Shown one piece after another: positions 35,111-44,676 of a stretch of DNA of 64,000 nt. This DNA comes from Candidatus Amarobacter glycogenicus (GTDB lineage: Bacteria > Chloroflexota > Dehalococcoidia > Tepidiformales > Tepidiformaceae), in assembly GCA_016719395.1 (NCBI GenBank), contig JADJZF010000002.1:124001-188000 (forward strand), read 5' to 3'. The first letter of the stretch is position 1. Each line of letters starts with the position of its first letter. The notes under the pieces are model-generated. The model saw only the letters and a list, made by a program, of their open reading frames with translations. It searched no databases and was not told where the DNA came from. A program made the translations under genes and the position numbers.

Positions 35111-35569
35111 ATGCGGTTCATCGGCATAGTCCTGTTGGCGGCGATCGTCCTCGGCCTCGCCATTCTTGGCGTTAACGGGATCCTCTCTTACTGGGATACC
35201 GACTTCATCCCCGGTGAAGCCTTCCCGGATGCCTGGACCGGCCCGGATAGCTGGAGCGAGTGGCGCGACATCGTCATCGTCTTCACGGCACTCTTCTGGT
35301 TGCTTGCAGGGATCGTCTTCGTCGCGGTCGCCATCGCCCTCTTCTTCCTCATCAGCGTGACTCGAAAGGTGATGAAAGAGAATGCGGTCCCGGCTATCGA
35401 TTCGCTGAAGGCCTCCCTGGACAACGTGAAGGGCACCACCGAGTTCGCCGGCGAGACGGTCGCATCGCCGATCATCCGCGTGTACTCAGTCTTCAAAGGT
35501 GTCCGCACCGGTCTCGGCGCTGTCAGCAGCGTCGGTGACCGCATCAAGTCGCGGAAGCGGGGCAAGTGA
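35111..35569 (+). CDS. Two-helix membrane protein
   Basis: A 152-residue protein with hydrophobic helices near residues 4-22 and 56-82, then a conserved-looking amphipathic C-terminal part (AIDSLKASLDNVKGTTEFAG) that resembles DUF948-type membrane proteins. TATTAT at 35079-35084 may be its -10. Its stop overlaps the start of the next small gene by one base, so the pair is coupled. Confidence 0.65.
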   Translation: MRFIGIVLLAAIVLGLAILGVNGILSYWDTDFIPGEAFPDAWTGPDSWSEWRDIVIVFTALFWLLAGIVFVAVAIALFFLISVTRKVMKENAVPAIDSLKASLDNVKGTTEFAGETVASPIIRVYSVFKGVRTGLGAVSSVGDRIKSRKRGK

Positions 35570-35790
35570 TGACCAACCCCGAGCGCGAAGAAGAATCGGT
35601 CCTCGCGGAAGCAGAAGCGTTCGAAGACGAGCCCGCCGAAAACCCCATCCTGGGCTGGGCGAAGGCGATCGTCTTCGGCATCGGCGATACCGCGAAAGAC
35701 GTGCTGGCCGAAGGCCGGCGGGGCGCGCGCGAGGCGATGGAGCAGGGCTGGGACCGCTTCGACCAGAAGACGAAGCACCGCCGCAGCTAG
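35569..35790 (+). CDS. Small acidic helical protein, coupled partner of the membrane protein
   Basis: A 73-residue protein with an acidic start (EREEESVLAEAEAFEDE) and a helical remainder (ILGWAKAIVFGIGDTAKDVL). ATG 35569 overlaps TGA 35567-35569; a GTG at 35566 is an alternative start. It may attach to or accompany the upstream membrane protein; its role is unknown. Confidence 0.55.
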   Translation: MTNPEREEESVLAEAEAFEDEPAENPILGWAKAIVFGIGDTAKDVLAEGRRGAREAMEQGWDRFDQKTKHRRS

Positions 35791-35879
35791 CTCTCCGCAA
35801 AGAATGGCGAACAACGGCCAGTCGTCCCCGGCGGATGCTCACTACTGAGGGGCTGCTACCATGGCAGTCCGCGGCCCTG

Positions 35880-36230
<351 letters not shown>

Positions 36231-37004
36231 TTCTGTGGGAGCTGTGGCGCCGGGGCGCCGCCACAGGACATCCAGGCATGCCCCAACTGCGGCGCCCGCG
36301 TACAGGCCGAGTGGGTCTTCTGCGGGTCATGTGGCCAGAGTGCGGTAGGCACGCTCCCCTTTGCGGAGTCCGCCGGGATGCCCGGCGGCGCCACCAACCG
36401 CAGGATATTGCAGGCGGGCCTCGCTGCAGGACTCGTCGTGCTGGTGGCTGCCGGCGGGGTCTTCGCATGGCGCTCCCTGGGCGGAAGCGACGACGGGACG
36501 CTGCACTTCGCTGCCCCACCGAAGGTCGACCGCGACATCGTTGCCGCCCTCGATCAGCGTTTCGCTTCGCTGCCTCACCCCGCAGGAGAGAACGACCGTG
36601 ATCAGGTACGCGACCTCATGGGTATCCCGGACGCCTTCATCATCTCGTGGGAGAGCATCGGCGCCGAGCCCGAGCCCGTCCGCTACGAAACGTGGTTCTA
36701 CTACGAACTCCTGTCCGCGTTCGAGTTCGCCGACGGCCAACTGATTTCGAACCTCCCGATAGACGACGAAGAGGCAGTGTTGCTCCTGCCGCGCCAGTAC
36801 GACCCTTCCAGCTTCGCCCGCGAACTCGACTGGAAAGCGGTCTCGGCGATGCTCCCGGACCCTGCTTCGGCCGCGACGACAACCGTGCCTGAGGAGTTGG
36901 GGGTGGCGTTGACCGCCTATGCGGGCGATCAGCTGCTGGTGGTCTTCGATGAGTTCGGGCTTGTCTATGTCGAAACCATCCTGCTACGGGGGCAAACGCC
37001 GTGA
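36231..37004 (+). CDS. Zinc-ribbon membrane-anchored protein, start not resolved
   Basis: In frame from at least 36231 to the TGA at 37002-37004. The N-terminal part encodes a double zinc ribbon (FCGSCGAG, ACPNCGAR, FCGSCGQ). A single transmembrane helix (QAGLAAGLVVLVAAGGVFAW) follows, then an outside domain of about 180 residues of unknown family. No ATG, GTG or TTG start lies in frame between the stop at 36141-36143 and the ribbon, so the true start is probably hidden by an indel in the C-runs at 36185-36213. The first in-frame ATG is at 36378, after the zinc ribbon. The end overlaps the next gene by four bases. Confidence 0.65.
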   Translation, partial: FCGSCGAGAPPQDIQACPNCGARVQAEWVFCGSCGQSAVGTLPFAESAGMPGGATNRRILQAGLAAGLVVLVAAGGVFAWRSLGGSDDGTLHFAAPPKVDRDIVAALDQRFASLPHPAGENDRDQVRDLMGIPDAFIISWESIGAEPEPVRYETWFYYELLSAFEFADGQLISNLPIDDEEAVLLLPRQYDPSSFARELDWKAVSAMLPDPASAATTTVPEELGVALTAYAGDQLLVVFDEFGLVYVETILLRGQTP

Positions 37005-38624
37005 AGCTGAAGCTGTTGCTGGCGTCGGTGGTCGTGGTGGTGGCCGCGGTGGCCGGCTCAGGTGCCGCCACTCCGGCGCCCAGGGACGCGGAGGCGGGCG
37101 TCCCCTTCGCCGCTCTCGGGCGAGCGTTTGTCGGGACCATCGCCCAGGCGGTCCACAGGGGAAACACCTACGAGCGACTTGAGGGTCAGCGAGACGCAGA
37201 AATCCGGGCGACGAAGCAGAAAGACCAGATCATCGAATTCCATGCGCAGCGCGGCTGGCTCGATGCCCAGGCGGCCGAGCGCGAGCGCCAGCGGCTCGAC
37301 GAACTCCGGCGCGCGATCACAGAGCGGACAGAGCGGGAGAAGAACATCACGCGAGTCGCGTACAACCGCGCCATCGGCAGCGAGTGGAAGAACGCCGCGG
37401 CTACGGCCCTGCCCGGAGCGGTCGGACTCCAGGGCTTCACCGGCGGCTTCGTCGGCGGAGTTCTCCGCGGAGACAGCCCGCTCAACGCCGCCGTCAACGC
37501 CCTCTCGGGAAGCGCCCCGAACAACACCCAAAGCTTCGACGACCTGAAGAAGCAGCTAGTCGAGAGCCGCGCCCAGTTGCGTGTCGCTCGCGACAAGAAG
37601 CTCACGGAACGGCTCGACGAACTGCTGGGCGAGATGAATTCGCAGCCGCCGGGACAGAAGGTGGACGTCGCGCGGACGCTCCTGCGCGACGAGATCGACG
37701 CGGTGGCAGCGGCGCTCAAGCAGGCCAAGACCACCTGGAAGGACTGGACCGGCAACAAGGTGCAGATCAACGCTGAGCGTTTCGCAAGGGACGCGCGCTG
37801 GCAAGAACTGAACACGAACGTCCAGGCGACGCAGGTCTCGACCGCGGAAAGGCGATCATCGCGGGCCTCGGGCGAGCCGCCGCGGAACGGATCGACCGGA
37901 TGTCGGAAAAAGGCGGTGTGAAGCTTAGCGACGAGGACCTTGTCCGTATCGCGGCCGAAGCCGGAGCGCGGTTCGTCGAGGCGCGTGCAGCGGCGAAAGC
38001 CGCTGGCGAATCCGCGGATTCCATCGACCTCGATTCACTCGTCCGCGCCGCCATCAACGAGCACCTCGCCCAGGCTGGCCTGGGCCCGCTGCCGGAGGAA
38101 GGGGACCAGCAGGCTGCTGGGCCGACCCAGGCCGGGCCGTCAACGGCCGATAGCGGCAAGCCGAAAGCGGTCGTTGCGAAGGGCAGCGTTGTCCTGAGGG
38201 GCGCGAAGGCTCCGGCGGTCATCGCCTCCGGAGCCTTCTTTATCCTTGATAGCGAGTTCGTGATGGACTTGCCCGCTGAAGACGGCGCTATCCGTGGGAC
38301 CGCGACCGCCACTTTCCGCGTCGATGACAAGCTCTTCCTCGGCAGTTGGGCAACGGAAGTGTGCATTGCGGACTACTACTACTCGTTCACTCTCGATGGC
38401 ACGCTGCAGGGGCAACGGTCACGGGGACGGCGCGGCTCACCGGTTCGATCAGCGTGGTGCAGGGGTGTCAGAAAACGACCTTCGACCCGGTGCAGGTTCA
38501 AACGTTCCCGTTCCAGGGCACATTCGACCGGAACACGGGGACGGTCGATGGATGGTTCAGCGAGGTCGACGGAGAGGATTTCGACCCGGAGTTTTACATC
38601 GCCTTCGAGGGCAAGGGAAAGTAG
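37001..38624 (+). pseudogene. Frameshifted secreted helical protein with C-terminal beta domain (about 540 aa)
   Basis: It starts at GTG 37001, overlapping the upstream stop. A signal peptide (LKLLLASVVVVVAAVAGS) is followed by long helices (37100-37840). The frame breaks at about 37845-37853, and the protein continues one base over as GKAIIAGLGRAAAERIDR, then KLSDEDLVRIAAEAGARFVE. A second break at 38407-38412 returns to a third frame that ends in FYIAFEGKGK at 38624. Both breaks fit one missing base in a homopolymer (AAA where AAAA is needed, GGGG where GGGGG is needed). It is probably one intact gene with sequence errors. No family was recognised. Confidence 0.7.
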
Positions 38625-38687
38625 GCGTCCCGGGTTGGGAGCTTCCCTCGTATCATCCCGAACCACATTCGGCACCGGAGGGATGAG

Positions 38688-39539
38688 ATGAAAGACCTGG
38701 CAGGAAAGGTCGCGGTCGTCACCGGTTCGGCCAGCGGCATGGGTTTCGCCTTCGCGAACCGCTTCGCCGAAGAGGGGATGTCGGTCGTGCTAGCCGACAT
38801 CGAAGCCGAACCGCTGGCGATGGCCGAGGCCGCTATCAAGGCCAGGGGCGCCAGGGTCCTCGCGGTCCGCACCAACGTCCTCCAGGACGGCGACGTGGAG
38901 AAGCTGGCAGACGCCGCCTTCAGGACATTCGGCAACGTCCACGTCGTCTGCAACAACGCCGGTGTCTCCGGCACGTCTGGTAAGCCCGTCTGGGAAGCGC
39001 CCCAGGAAGACTGGGACTGGGTCTTCGGTGTGAACTTCTGGGGCGTGCTGCGGGGCATCCGCGCCTTCGTCCCGCGCATGATCGCCAACGGCGAAGAAGG
39101 CCACATCGTGAACACCGCATCCGTCGCGGGATTGCTCACCGCAGCCGACCCGTACTCCGTCTCCAAGCACGCTGTGGTCTGCCTCACCGAGGGGCTTTAC
39201 AAGAACTTCAAAACGCTGAACCTCAAACTCTCCGCATCGGTCCTTTGCCCCGGCTGGGTTAACACCAACATCGCCGATGCGGGCCGGAACCGCCCCGCGG
39301 AGCTGGGCGAAGTGACCGATCCCGCGTCGCTCCCGGCCGCGGTTCAAGCGGGCCTGGTAGCGATGCGGGGGATGCTCCAAAACGGCTACCAGCCATCGGA
39401 GATCGCGCAGCACGTCCTCGATGCCATCATGACCGATACCTTCTTCATCATCCCGGCGCAGGAGTACATCCAGGAAGCCATCAAGACCCGATTCGACCAG
39501 GTGCTAAAGCGCGAGAACCCAACGACCGGGCTCTTCTGA
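38688..39539 (+). CDS. Short-chain dehydrogenase/reductase (SDR)
   Basis: A 283-residue classical SDR. The NAD(P)-binding motif TGSASGMG is near residue 12, NNAG and the catalytic Ser-Tyr-Lys set are visible (NTASVAG and YSVSK), and VVLADIE supplies the cofactor-specificity position (an Asp follows, favouring NAD). GAGGGATGAG precedes the ATG. It reduces or oxidises an alcohol or ketone of unknown identity. The longer C-terminus (ITTDTF-type segment and IPAQEYIQEAIKTRF) matches SDRs acting on larger hydrophobic substrates. Confidence 0.9.
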   Translation: MKDLAGKVAVVTGSASGMGFAFANRFAEEGMSVVLADIEAEPLAMAEAAIKARGARVLAVRTNVLQDGDVEKLADAAFRTFGNVHVVCNNAGVSGTSGKPVWEAPQEDWDWVFGVNFWGVLRGIRAFVPRMIANGEEGHIVNTASVAGLLTAADPYSVSKHAVVCLTEGLYKNFKTLNLKLSASVLCPGWVNTNIADAGRNRPAELGEVTDPASLPAAVQAGLVAMRGMLQNGYQPSEIAQHVLDAIMTDTFFIIPAQEYIQEAIKTRFDQVLKRENPTTGLF

Positions 39540-39610
39540 TTCGGCAACTGCCCATTCGGCTGGTGGTTCTCTCTTCCCGTGCGGCTACGCTGGCAGAGGA
39601 GGTCGCCACT

Positions 39611-40024
39611 ATGCCGGTACCGCTTCCCGCCGAAGTACGCGAGCTGCTCGAACGGCCGAACTATGTCCACCTGGCCTACGTCCGCAAAGACGGAACGCCG
39701 CACAGCGTGCCCGTGTGGGTCGGACTCGAAGGAGACCGGATCCTCGTCGGCACCGGCGCCAGCACCTTAAAGGCCCGCGCCACGCGGAGGAATCCCGCCG
39801 TAGCACTCTCTGTGATCGACCGCGAAGACCCCTATCGCGAGGCAAACATCACCGGTCGCGTCATCGAGCAACGGCCCGATGAAAACGGCGAAGTGATGGA
39901 TGCGATCTCACGGAAGTACACCGGGAACGCATTTCCAATGCGTAGGCCCGGCAGGATTGCGCTCGTTATCGAGGTCGATTCCGCGCAACACCGCAGGCTG
40001 CCCTTCACGCACAGTCCGGGGTAA
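39611..40024 (+). CDS. PPOX-class F420-dependent oxidoreductase
   Basis: A 137-residue split-barrel flavin/F420 protein of the pyridoxamine-phosphate-oxidase fold. PNYVHLAYVRKDGTPHSVPVWV and TLKARATRRNPAVALSVIDR are typical of the small F420-dependent PPOX group. An AGGAGG ribosome binding site lies eight bases before the ATG at 39611. It fits the other F420-type oxidoreductase at 19820. Its substrate is unknown. Confidence 0.8.
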   Translation: MPVPLPAEVRELLERPNYVHLAYVRKDGTPHSVPVWVGLEGDRILVGTGASTLKARATRRNPAVALSVIDREDPYREANITGRVIEQRPDENGEVMDAISRKYTGNAFPMRRPGRIALVIEVDSAQHRRLPFTHSPG

Positions 40025-40070
40025 TCGATCGCCGCGTTCCGCACTGGGTCCCGGAACCACAGAAAACGGC

Positions 40071-40442
40071 CTATCCCCCGGATACGACGAGGACCAGGAC
40101 GGATTGCGATTCGGCGCGGACGTCGTGGCGGACGCCCGGTTGCAGTAGCGCGAGCTGGCCGGGACGGAGCGAGAAAGCCTCGCCCTCGGCAGTGACGGTT
40201 GCGTGCCCCCGCATGACATGGATCGAGACGACGCCGGGCGCCGAGTGTTCCTGAACCTGATCGCCCGCTTCCATCGCCATCATCAGCACGGAGGAGCCGG
40301 CCTCACGTGCGAGATTCTCGGTTTGCCGTCTCATCCCGGGCAGCTTTGCCACCAGCCGATCCGCCGCAGTCTCGAGGTCGATCACCTGCGCGCGGGCATG
40401 GGCCGGGTAATTGCCGGAGGGCGTGTGCGTGCTGTCAACCAT
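40071..40442 (-). CDS. Cupin-domain protein
   Basis: A 123-residue single cupin. Characteristic glycine- and proline-rich turns (MEAGDQVQEHSAPGVVSIH, LRPGQLALLQPGVRHDV) and the His residues of the second cupin motif (PGVRHDV) are present. It may bind a metal or be a small sensor/isomerase. The start is ATG 40442 with GGAGGAG upstream. It lies downstream of the crotonase at 40608 on the same strand. Confidence 0.75.
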   Translation of the reverse strand: MVDSTHTPSGNYPAHARAQVIDLETAADRLVAKLPGMRRQTENLAREAGSSVLMMAMEAGDQVQEHSAPGVVSIHVMRGHATVTAEGEAFSLRPGQLALLQPGVRHDVRAESQSVLVLVVSGG

Positions 40443-40607
40443 GAGGACTCCTCCGTCCAACACCTGGAGCAAGCCCAGGCGCGAGGGACTATCTCCACCA
40501 TAGCGAGCGGGCCTCGCGCCGTCTCGCAGCGTGTTTAACACCACCGCCTTGCCGCAGCAAGCCATGGTTGTGTGAAGACCGAAGCTCCGCCGGTCCGCCG
40601 GTCGGGC

Positions 40608-41402
40608 CTACTTCCCGACGAACGTCGGCGTGCGCTTCTCGAGGAAGGCCTGGCGGGCTTCCTTCGCATCCTGGCTGGCGAACGCCTTGCCGATGCTCAC
40701 CAGTTCGAGGCGCGTCTGGGCTTCGAGGTCGATGGCCGTAGTCGCCTTCACGAGCGTGCGCTTCGTCATGCGCATCGTGATCGGCGAGACGATCGCGCAG
40801 AGGTTCTGGCAGTACTCCCTGAGGCGTGCGTCCCACTTGTCGTCGTCCACCACCTCGCCAACGAGGCCAAGGCGCAGGGCCTCTTCGGCGTCCACCGTCT
40901 TGCTCTCGAGGAGGAATCGCATCGCCTGTTCGTAGCCGAGCGCCTGCGAAAGCGTGAAGGTCATGCCACCGTCCGGCGAGCCGCCGATCCGCGGATAGCC
41001 GGCAAGGATGCGCGCGCTCCGCTTCATCAGGCGGATATCCGTCGCGAGCGCGAGCGAGAGCCCGGCGCCAACCGCGACCCCGTTCAGCCCTCCGATGATT
41101 GGCTTCTCGCACTTTTCGCGAAGCGTGAGAAGGAACTGGGAGACCCACCCAAGGTCGTCGAGCTGGGCCGTCATCGGCGTCTGTGGGCTGAAGGGCTCCG
41201 AACCGCGCAGGTCCAACCCCGAACAGAACGAGTCACCGCTGCCGGTGAGGCAGATCAGCCAGATGTTGTCGTCTTTCGTGGCGTCTTCGACGGCGCCGAG
41301 GACGCCCCAGGCAAGCTCCTGGGAGACGGCATTCTTCACTTCCGGCCGGTTCAGACGGATGGTCCGGACGTGGCCTTCATCGGAAACCAGGACGACAGAC
41401 AT
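40608..41402 (-). CDS. Crotonase-family enzyme, PaaG-like
   Basis: A 264-residue crotonase. LNRPEVKNAVS, the oxyanion segment FCSGLDLRG and NGVAVGAGLSLALATD mark the fold. The two hydratase Glu positions are Ser and Tyr, while SPDGG carries the Asp used by PaaG-type isomerases. A ring-modified or enoyl-CoA isomerase role is therefore more likely than hydration. Probably the last enzyme of a pathway with the nearby SDRs. Downstream (minus strand) is the cupin gene. Confidence 0.85.
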   Translation of the reverse strand: MSVVLVSDEGHVRTIRLNRPEVKNAVSQELAWGVLGAVEDATKDDNIWLICLTGSGDSFCSGLDLRGSEPFSPQTPMTAQLDDLGWVSQFLLTLREKCEKPIIGGLNGVAVGAGLSLALATDIRLMKRSARILAGYPRIGGSPDGGMTFTLSQALGYEQAMRFLLESKTVDAEEALRLGLVGEVVDDDKWDARLREYCQNLCAIVSPITMRMTKRTLVKATTAIDLEAQTRLELVSIGKAFASQDAKEARQAFLEKRTPTFVGK

Positions 41403-41468
41403 GGCGAGCTTCTCCGGGCGCAGGGTGCGCAGCGCAGGGAAGTATAGAGCAAGGTTGCACCACGCTAC

Positions 41469-42267
41469 CTAGGGCACGGCCGCGGCGTTCAAGAACCCCT
41501 TGATGGTGACCTCGCCCTCGAACGTCAGGAGCAGGCCGATGGGGATGGCGGCGACGAATGAGGCCGTGCTCCCGCTCGCGAGGACCGCCGGCCTGTCCGG
41601 CCTGTTGGAACGGCACGGATAGCTCCGAGGCTGCCGTCACCATCACGACGCGGCCGAGACCGTCGTAGGCGGCTACGACGACGCCCATCTCTCCGTAACT
41701 CGTATCGCTCGTGTTGGTCACCGTGCCGCGCAGTTCCTCGACGGTCGTCGAGTAGGGGATAACGCCCGTCTTGGGGTCGGGCGGCCCGATCTGGAACGGG
41801 TGAGGGCCCGAGAATGCGAACGTCGCGGACGGGGCCGGCATCGAGGCGGCCTCCACCGAAGTGACAGCGGCCGTCACTGTTCCCAGGGTGTCGGTAATGC
41901 CCGCGATGTAGACGCGGAAGGGGCCGGTGGAGCCTGGTTCGATCACCTTCACGAGCGACTCCGTCTCCCGCATCGTGACGGCTCCCCCGGAGGCATGAGA
42001 CACGCTGACCTTCACGGCAGTTATCGCCGCGCTGCTCCCGTTCACCACCTCGCCGGTAATGACGAGGCCGCCTTCGAGGTGCTGACCGAGATGGGTCGCG
42101 ACGACCAGTGACGCCTGGTCGGGTTGGGCACTGGTGTCGGCGGCCATCCCAGGGACGAACGCGCGGAAGGCGAGGGCTGGTGCCGTTTCCGCCGCCGCCG
42201 AAGGTCCGCGTAACAACGTGGCTCCGCAGATCATCGCGACCGCGAGGATGCCGGGGATGCGTAGCAT
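41469..42267 (-). pseudogene. Secreted hypothetical protein, frameshifted near its 3' end
   Basis: A signal peptide (ILAVAMICGATLLRGPSAAA) and beta-rich repeats (ITGEVVNGSSAAITAVKVSV, RGTVTNTSDTSYGEMGVVV) suggest an exported FxLYD/DUF-like surface protein. The frame is good until about 41625, then runs into unlikely Arg-rich sequence. In another frame the natural end LLLTFEGEVTIKGFLNAAAV stops at 41469-41471. A single indel near 41595-41625 explains this; otherwise the gene would overrun the next gene to 41377. Its function is unknown. Confidence 0.6.
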
Positions 42268-42331
42268 GGAGAGATGGTCGCTGCGCAGGCTGAAGATTCG
42301 CTGAGAGTTCGCCGGGAGTCCTCCGGCGGTC

Positions 42332-42808
42332 TCAGTCGCCCGGGATGCGCGCGTCTGGGACCGAATCGTATTCCGGGAGGTACGGCTTGATGTCGAGGAT
42401 CGGTGTGCCGTCGATCGCGTCCAGTCCGCGGACCAGCAGCGTCGCTCCGTCGTGCCCCACGATCGTCGCGACGGAGACCCCGAGGTGATTGGGGCGGAGT
42501 TGGCTCCGGGTGGCCAGGATCCCGTACCGGAGCCCGCTTGCCAGCGTCAGCATCTCCGGCTTTTCCGGTGCGCCCGCTGCGATATCCAGGTACGCCACGA
42601 TGAGGGCGTGGCTGTACCGCTCGATCCCCTCGAGCCTTCCGGTGTGCTCCGGCAGGAACTCCAGGCGGCTTTCGACCCTGTCCCACCCGCGCGGCCGCGG
42701 CTTCGCCACTCCGTTGCGCACGAACCCGATCGCCTGGAGTGTCACCTCGGCCGGGGCCGGCGGACGATCCCATTCATCGTCTCGCCGCCGGCGGAAGAGC
42801 GCCCTCAC
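42332..42808 (-). CDS. TrmO-like tRNA methyltransferase (TsaA-like domain)
   Basis: A 158-residue protein of the TsaA/VirR family that methylates N6-threonylcarbamoyladenosine at tRNA position 37 using SAM. LQAIGFVRNGVAK, LEGIERYSHALIVAYL, GILATRSQLRPNHLG and LDAIDGTPILDIKPYLP are its signature stretches. The start is GTG 42808, 28 bases downstream of the SDR stop, with no good ribosome binding site, so the start is uncertain. No tsaB/C/D/E genes are near. Confidence 0.8.
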   Translation of the reverse strand: MRALFRRRRDDEWDRPPAPAEVTLQAIGFVRNGVAKPRPRGWDRVESRLEFLPEHTGRLEGIERYSHALIVAYLDIAAGAPEKPEMLTLASGLRYGILATRSQLRPNHLGVSVATIVGHDGATLLVRGLDAIDGTPILDIKPYLPEYDSVPDARIPGD

Positions 42809-42836
42809 GACGCCCGGCCCGCGAGGTGGCGCGAAG

Positions 42837-43694
42837 TCACCCGTTCGTCCGAATTGGCGCCATCGCCGCCGGGTCCATGCCGAACGCGGAGGCGATGCGG
42901 CCCCCCATCTCGGCGAATGACCGTCCAGCCGTGAGCCCGCCATCGACCGTGATCGCCTGGCCTGTGACGTAGCTCGCTTCGCTGCTGGCGAGCCAGAGAG
43001 CGGCGTTCGCGATGTCCTCCGGGATGCCGGAGCGGCCCATGGGGGGCCACGACGAGAACGCCTGGTCGACCTTCGGCAACATAGCGTCGCGGATCTCCGG
43101 GGGTAGCCCAATCGCGGCCGTGAAGATGTTGGTGAGGACAAGGCCCGGGCAGATGGCGTTCACGCGGATGTTGAACGGCGCCAGTTCGACCGCGAGGCAG
43201 CGGCTCATGTGGGCGACGGCGGCTTTCGCGGCGCTATAGGTCACCGGGCCGAACCCGGCCTGCAGCCCGGCGATGCTCGCCGTATTGATAATGCAGCCGC
43301 TGCCCTGGGCCTTCATCTGCCGGACGGCGTGCTTCGATCCGGCGAAGACCGCACGGAGAAGCACGGCCATGGTGCTGTCGTAGGCGGCCATATCGAGATC
43401 TTCGATGTTCCCGCTGACGCCGCCAAACCCGGCATTGTTGAACATGACATCGAGCCGGCCCCACTTGCTCACCGCCTGGCCGACGGCTGCCGCAACCTGC
43501 TCTTCCTCAGAGACATCGGTACGAATGTAGGTAGTGCCGGGACCGAGTTCTTCGGCAAGCGCGCCGCCGCGTTCGTCCTGGATGTCAGCGATGACGACGC
43601 GCGCGCCTTCGGACACGTACTTGCGTACGGTCCCTTCACCGATACCGCTTGCGGCGCCGGTGATGATTGCGACCTGGTTTTCGAGACGGCCCAT
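42837..43694 (-). CDS. SDR family oxidoreductase (paralog A)
   Basis: A 285-residue classical SDR. TGAASGIG, NNAG, NTASIAG and YSAAK are intact. The segment IPEDIANAALWLASSEASYVTGQ is typical of fatty-acid-type beta-keto or hydroxy dehydrogenases. It is strongly similar to the SDR at 44677-45519, with the same GMP-like extended N-terminal variable region and EDIANAA motif, so the two are paralogs separated by a frameshifted gene. The ATG at 43694 has a GGAGCAAACC region upstream. Confidence 0.88.
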   Translation of the reverse strand: MGRLENQVAIITGAASGIGEGTVRKYVSEGARVVIADIQDERGGALAEELGPGTTYIRTDVSEEEQVAAAVGQAVSKWGRLDVMFNNAGFGGVSGNIEDLDMAAYDSTMAVLLRAVFAGSKHAVRQMKAQGSGCIINTASIAGLQAGFGPVTYSAAKAAVAHMSRCLAVELAPFNIRVNAICPGLVLTNIFTAAIGLPPEIRDAMLPKVDQAFSSWPPMGRSGIPEDIANAALWLASSEASYVTGQAITVDGGLTAGRSFAEMGGRIASAFGMDPAAMAPIRTNG

Positions 43695-43768
43695 GGTTTG
43701 CTCCGGTGGCTGGGGTGCACGCGGAGTCTACCGGAGACAGCGCTCCTCCGTGGCCGCCGGGGCTGACC

Positions 43769-44585
43769 TTACGTTCCGGTCGGCGGAAGGGTAGGCAGGG
43801 GCGAGTTACCACGCACGTCGTAGCCGATCATGAAGAGCGCGCGTTCGATCTCGCGGACGGTGGCAGCACCGTCGGTGAGAGCCGCAGCCGCGGCGCAAAT
43901 TTGAGACGCCTTCCGCGCAACCGCTGCCCAGGCCCGATCCTGTTGCAGCTCCTTCGACGACGGCAGGTAGAGGGACGAAAACGAGTATGCCCCGAACGAC
44001 GGGTTGCGGGCTGCATGGTCGCCTTGCTTTGCGCCCCATCGAAAAGCGACGTCGGAGGGACGGGTGATGACCCACCGAAGCGAGCCACTTGCGCGTCAAG
44101 TCCGAGCGCGCTCCGACCCGGCCGTCATAGATCATGACGTTGTCAGGGTCGATGGCTGCGTAGATTTTCGTCATCGCGGCGTTCATCGGTAGGTCGGCGC
44201 CATCGAAGCGCAGCAAGTCGTCGGTTGATCCAACCTGCATTGTCCGCACTCCATCGCTGAGCGAAGCACACAAGCCGCCGTTGGCGGCCTGTGCTTCGAT
44301 CCAGCGACGGGACTTGTCGTTCGACGAACGGGCCACTCCTCCCCACTTGAACAGCTCGAGACAAGTTCGTCGCACGGCTTCGCCGTCCTGGGTCGACAGC
44401 TGCCACTGCAGCTGGTTCGAGAGTGCTTCGAACGTCAGACCCGGGATGGCGTCCGCCCAGGAGCGCGCGGAGGCCTCTGACAGAGATTCACCACCAGTGA
44501 TCCACCGGCTCGCCAACGCGTTCTCTCCACGTTCGCCAATGTCTCGATCGGGTGATGCGGTAGCGATGGGCGAAGCCGTCCGCAC
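43769..44585 (-). pseudogene. Hypothetical protein, frameshifted
   Basis: About 270 residues if restored. The N-terminal part (ATG 44585) has IYAAIDPDNVMIYDGRVGA and reads well to about 44100. The other end, IERALFMIGYDVRGNSPLPT, is in a different frame with its natural stop at 43769-43771. The segment RPSDVAFRWGAKQGDHAARN joins the two across an indel near 44060-44100. The region sits between two paralogous SDRs and is less GC-rich than they are, so insertion of a foreign gene is possible. No function was recognised. Confidence 0.55.
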
Positions 44586-44676
44586 GGTCTCGGGTCCAGA
44601 GCCGTGCTAGATAAGTGGCGAATCGCTGCTGATTCGGAGTCAGATCAGGGGATCTCACGCGTGGTCCTTGTCGCCC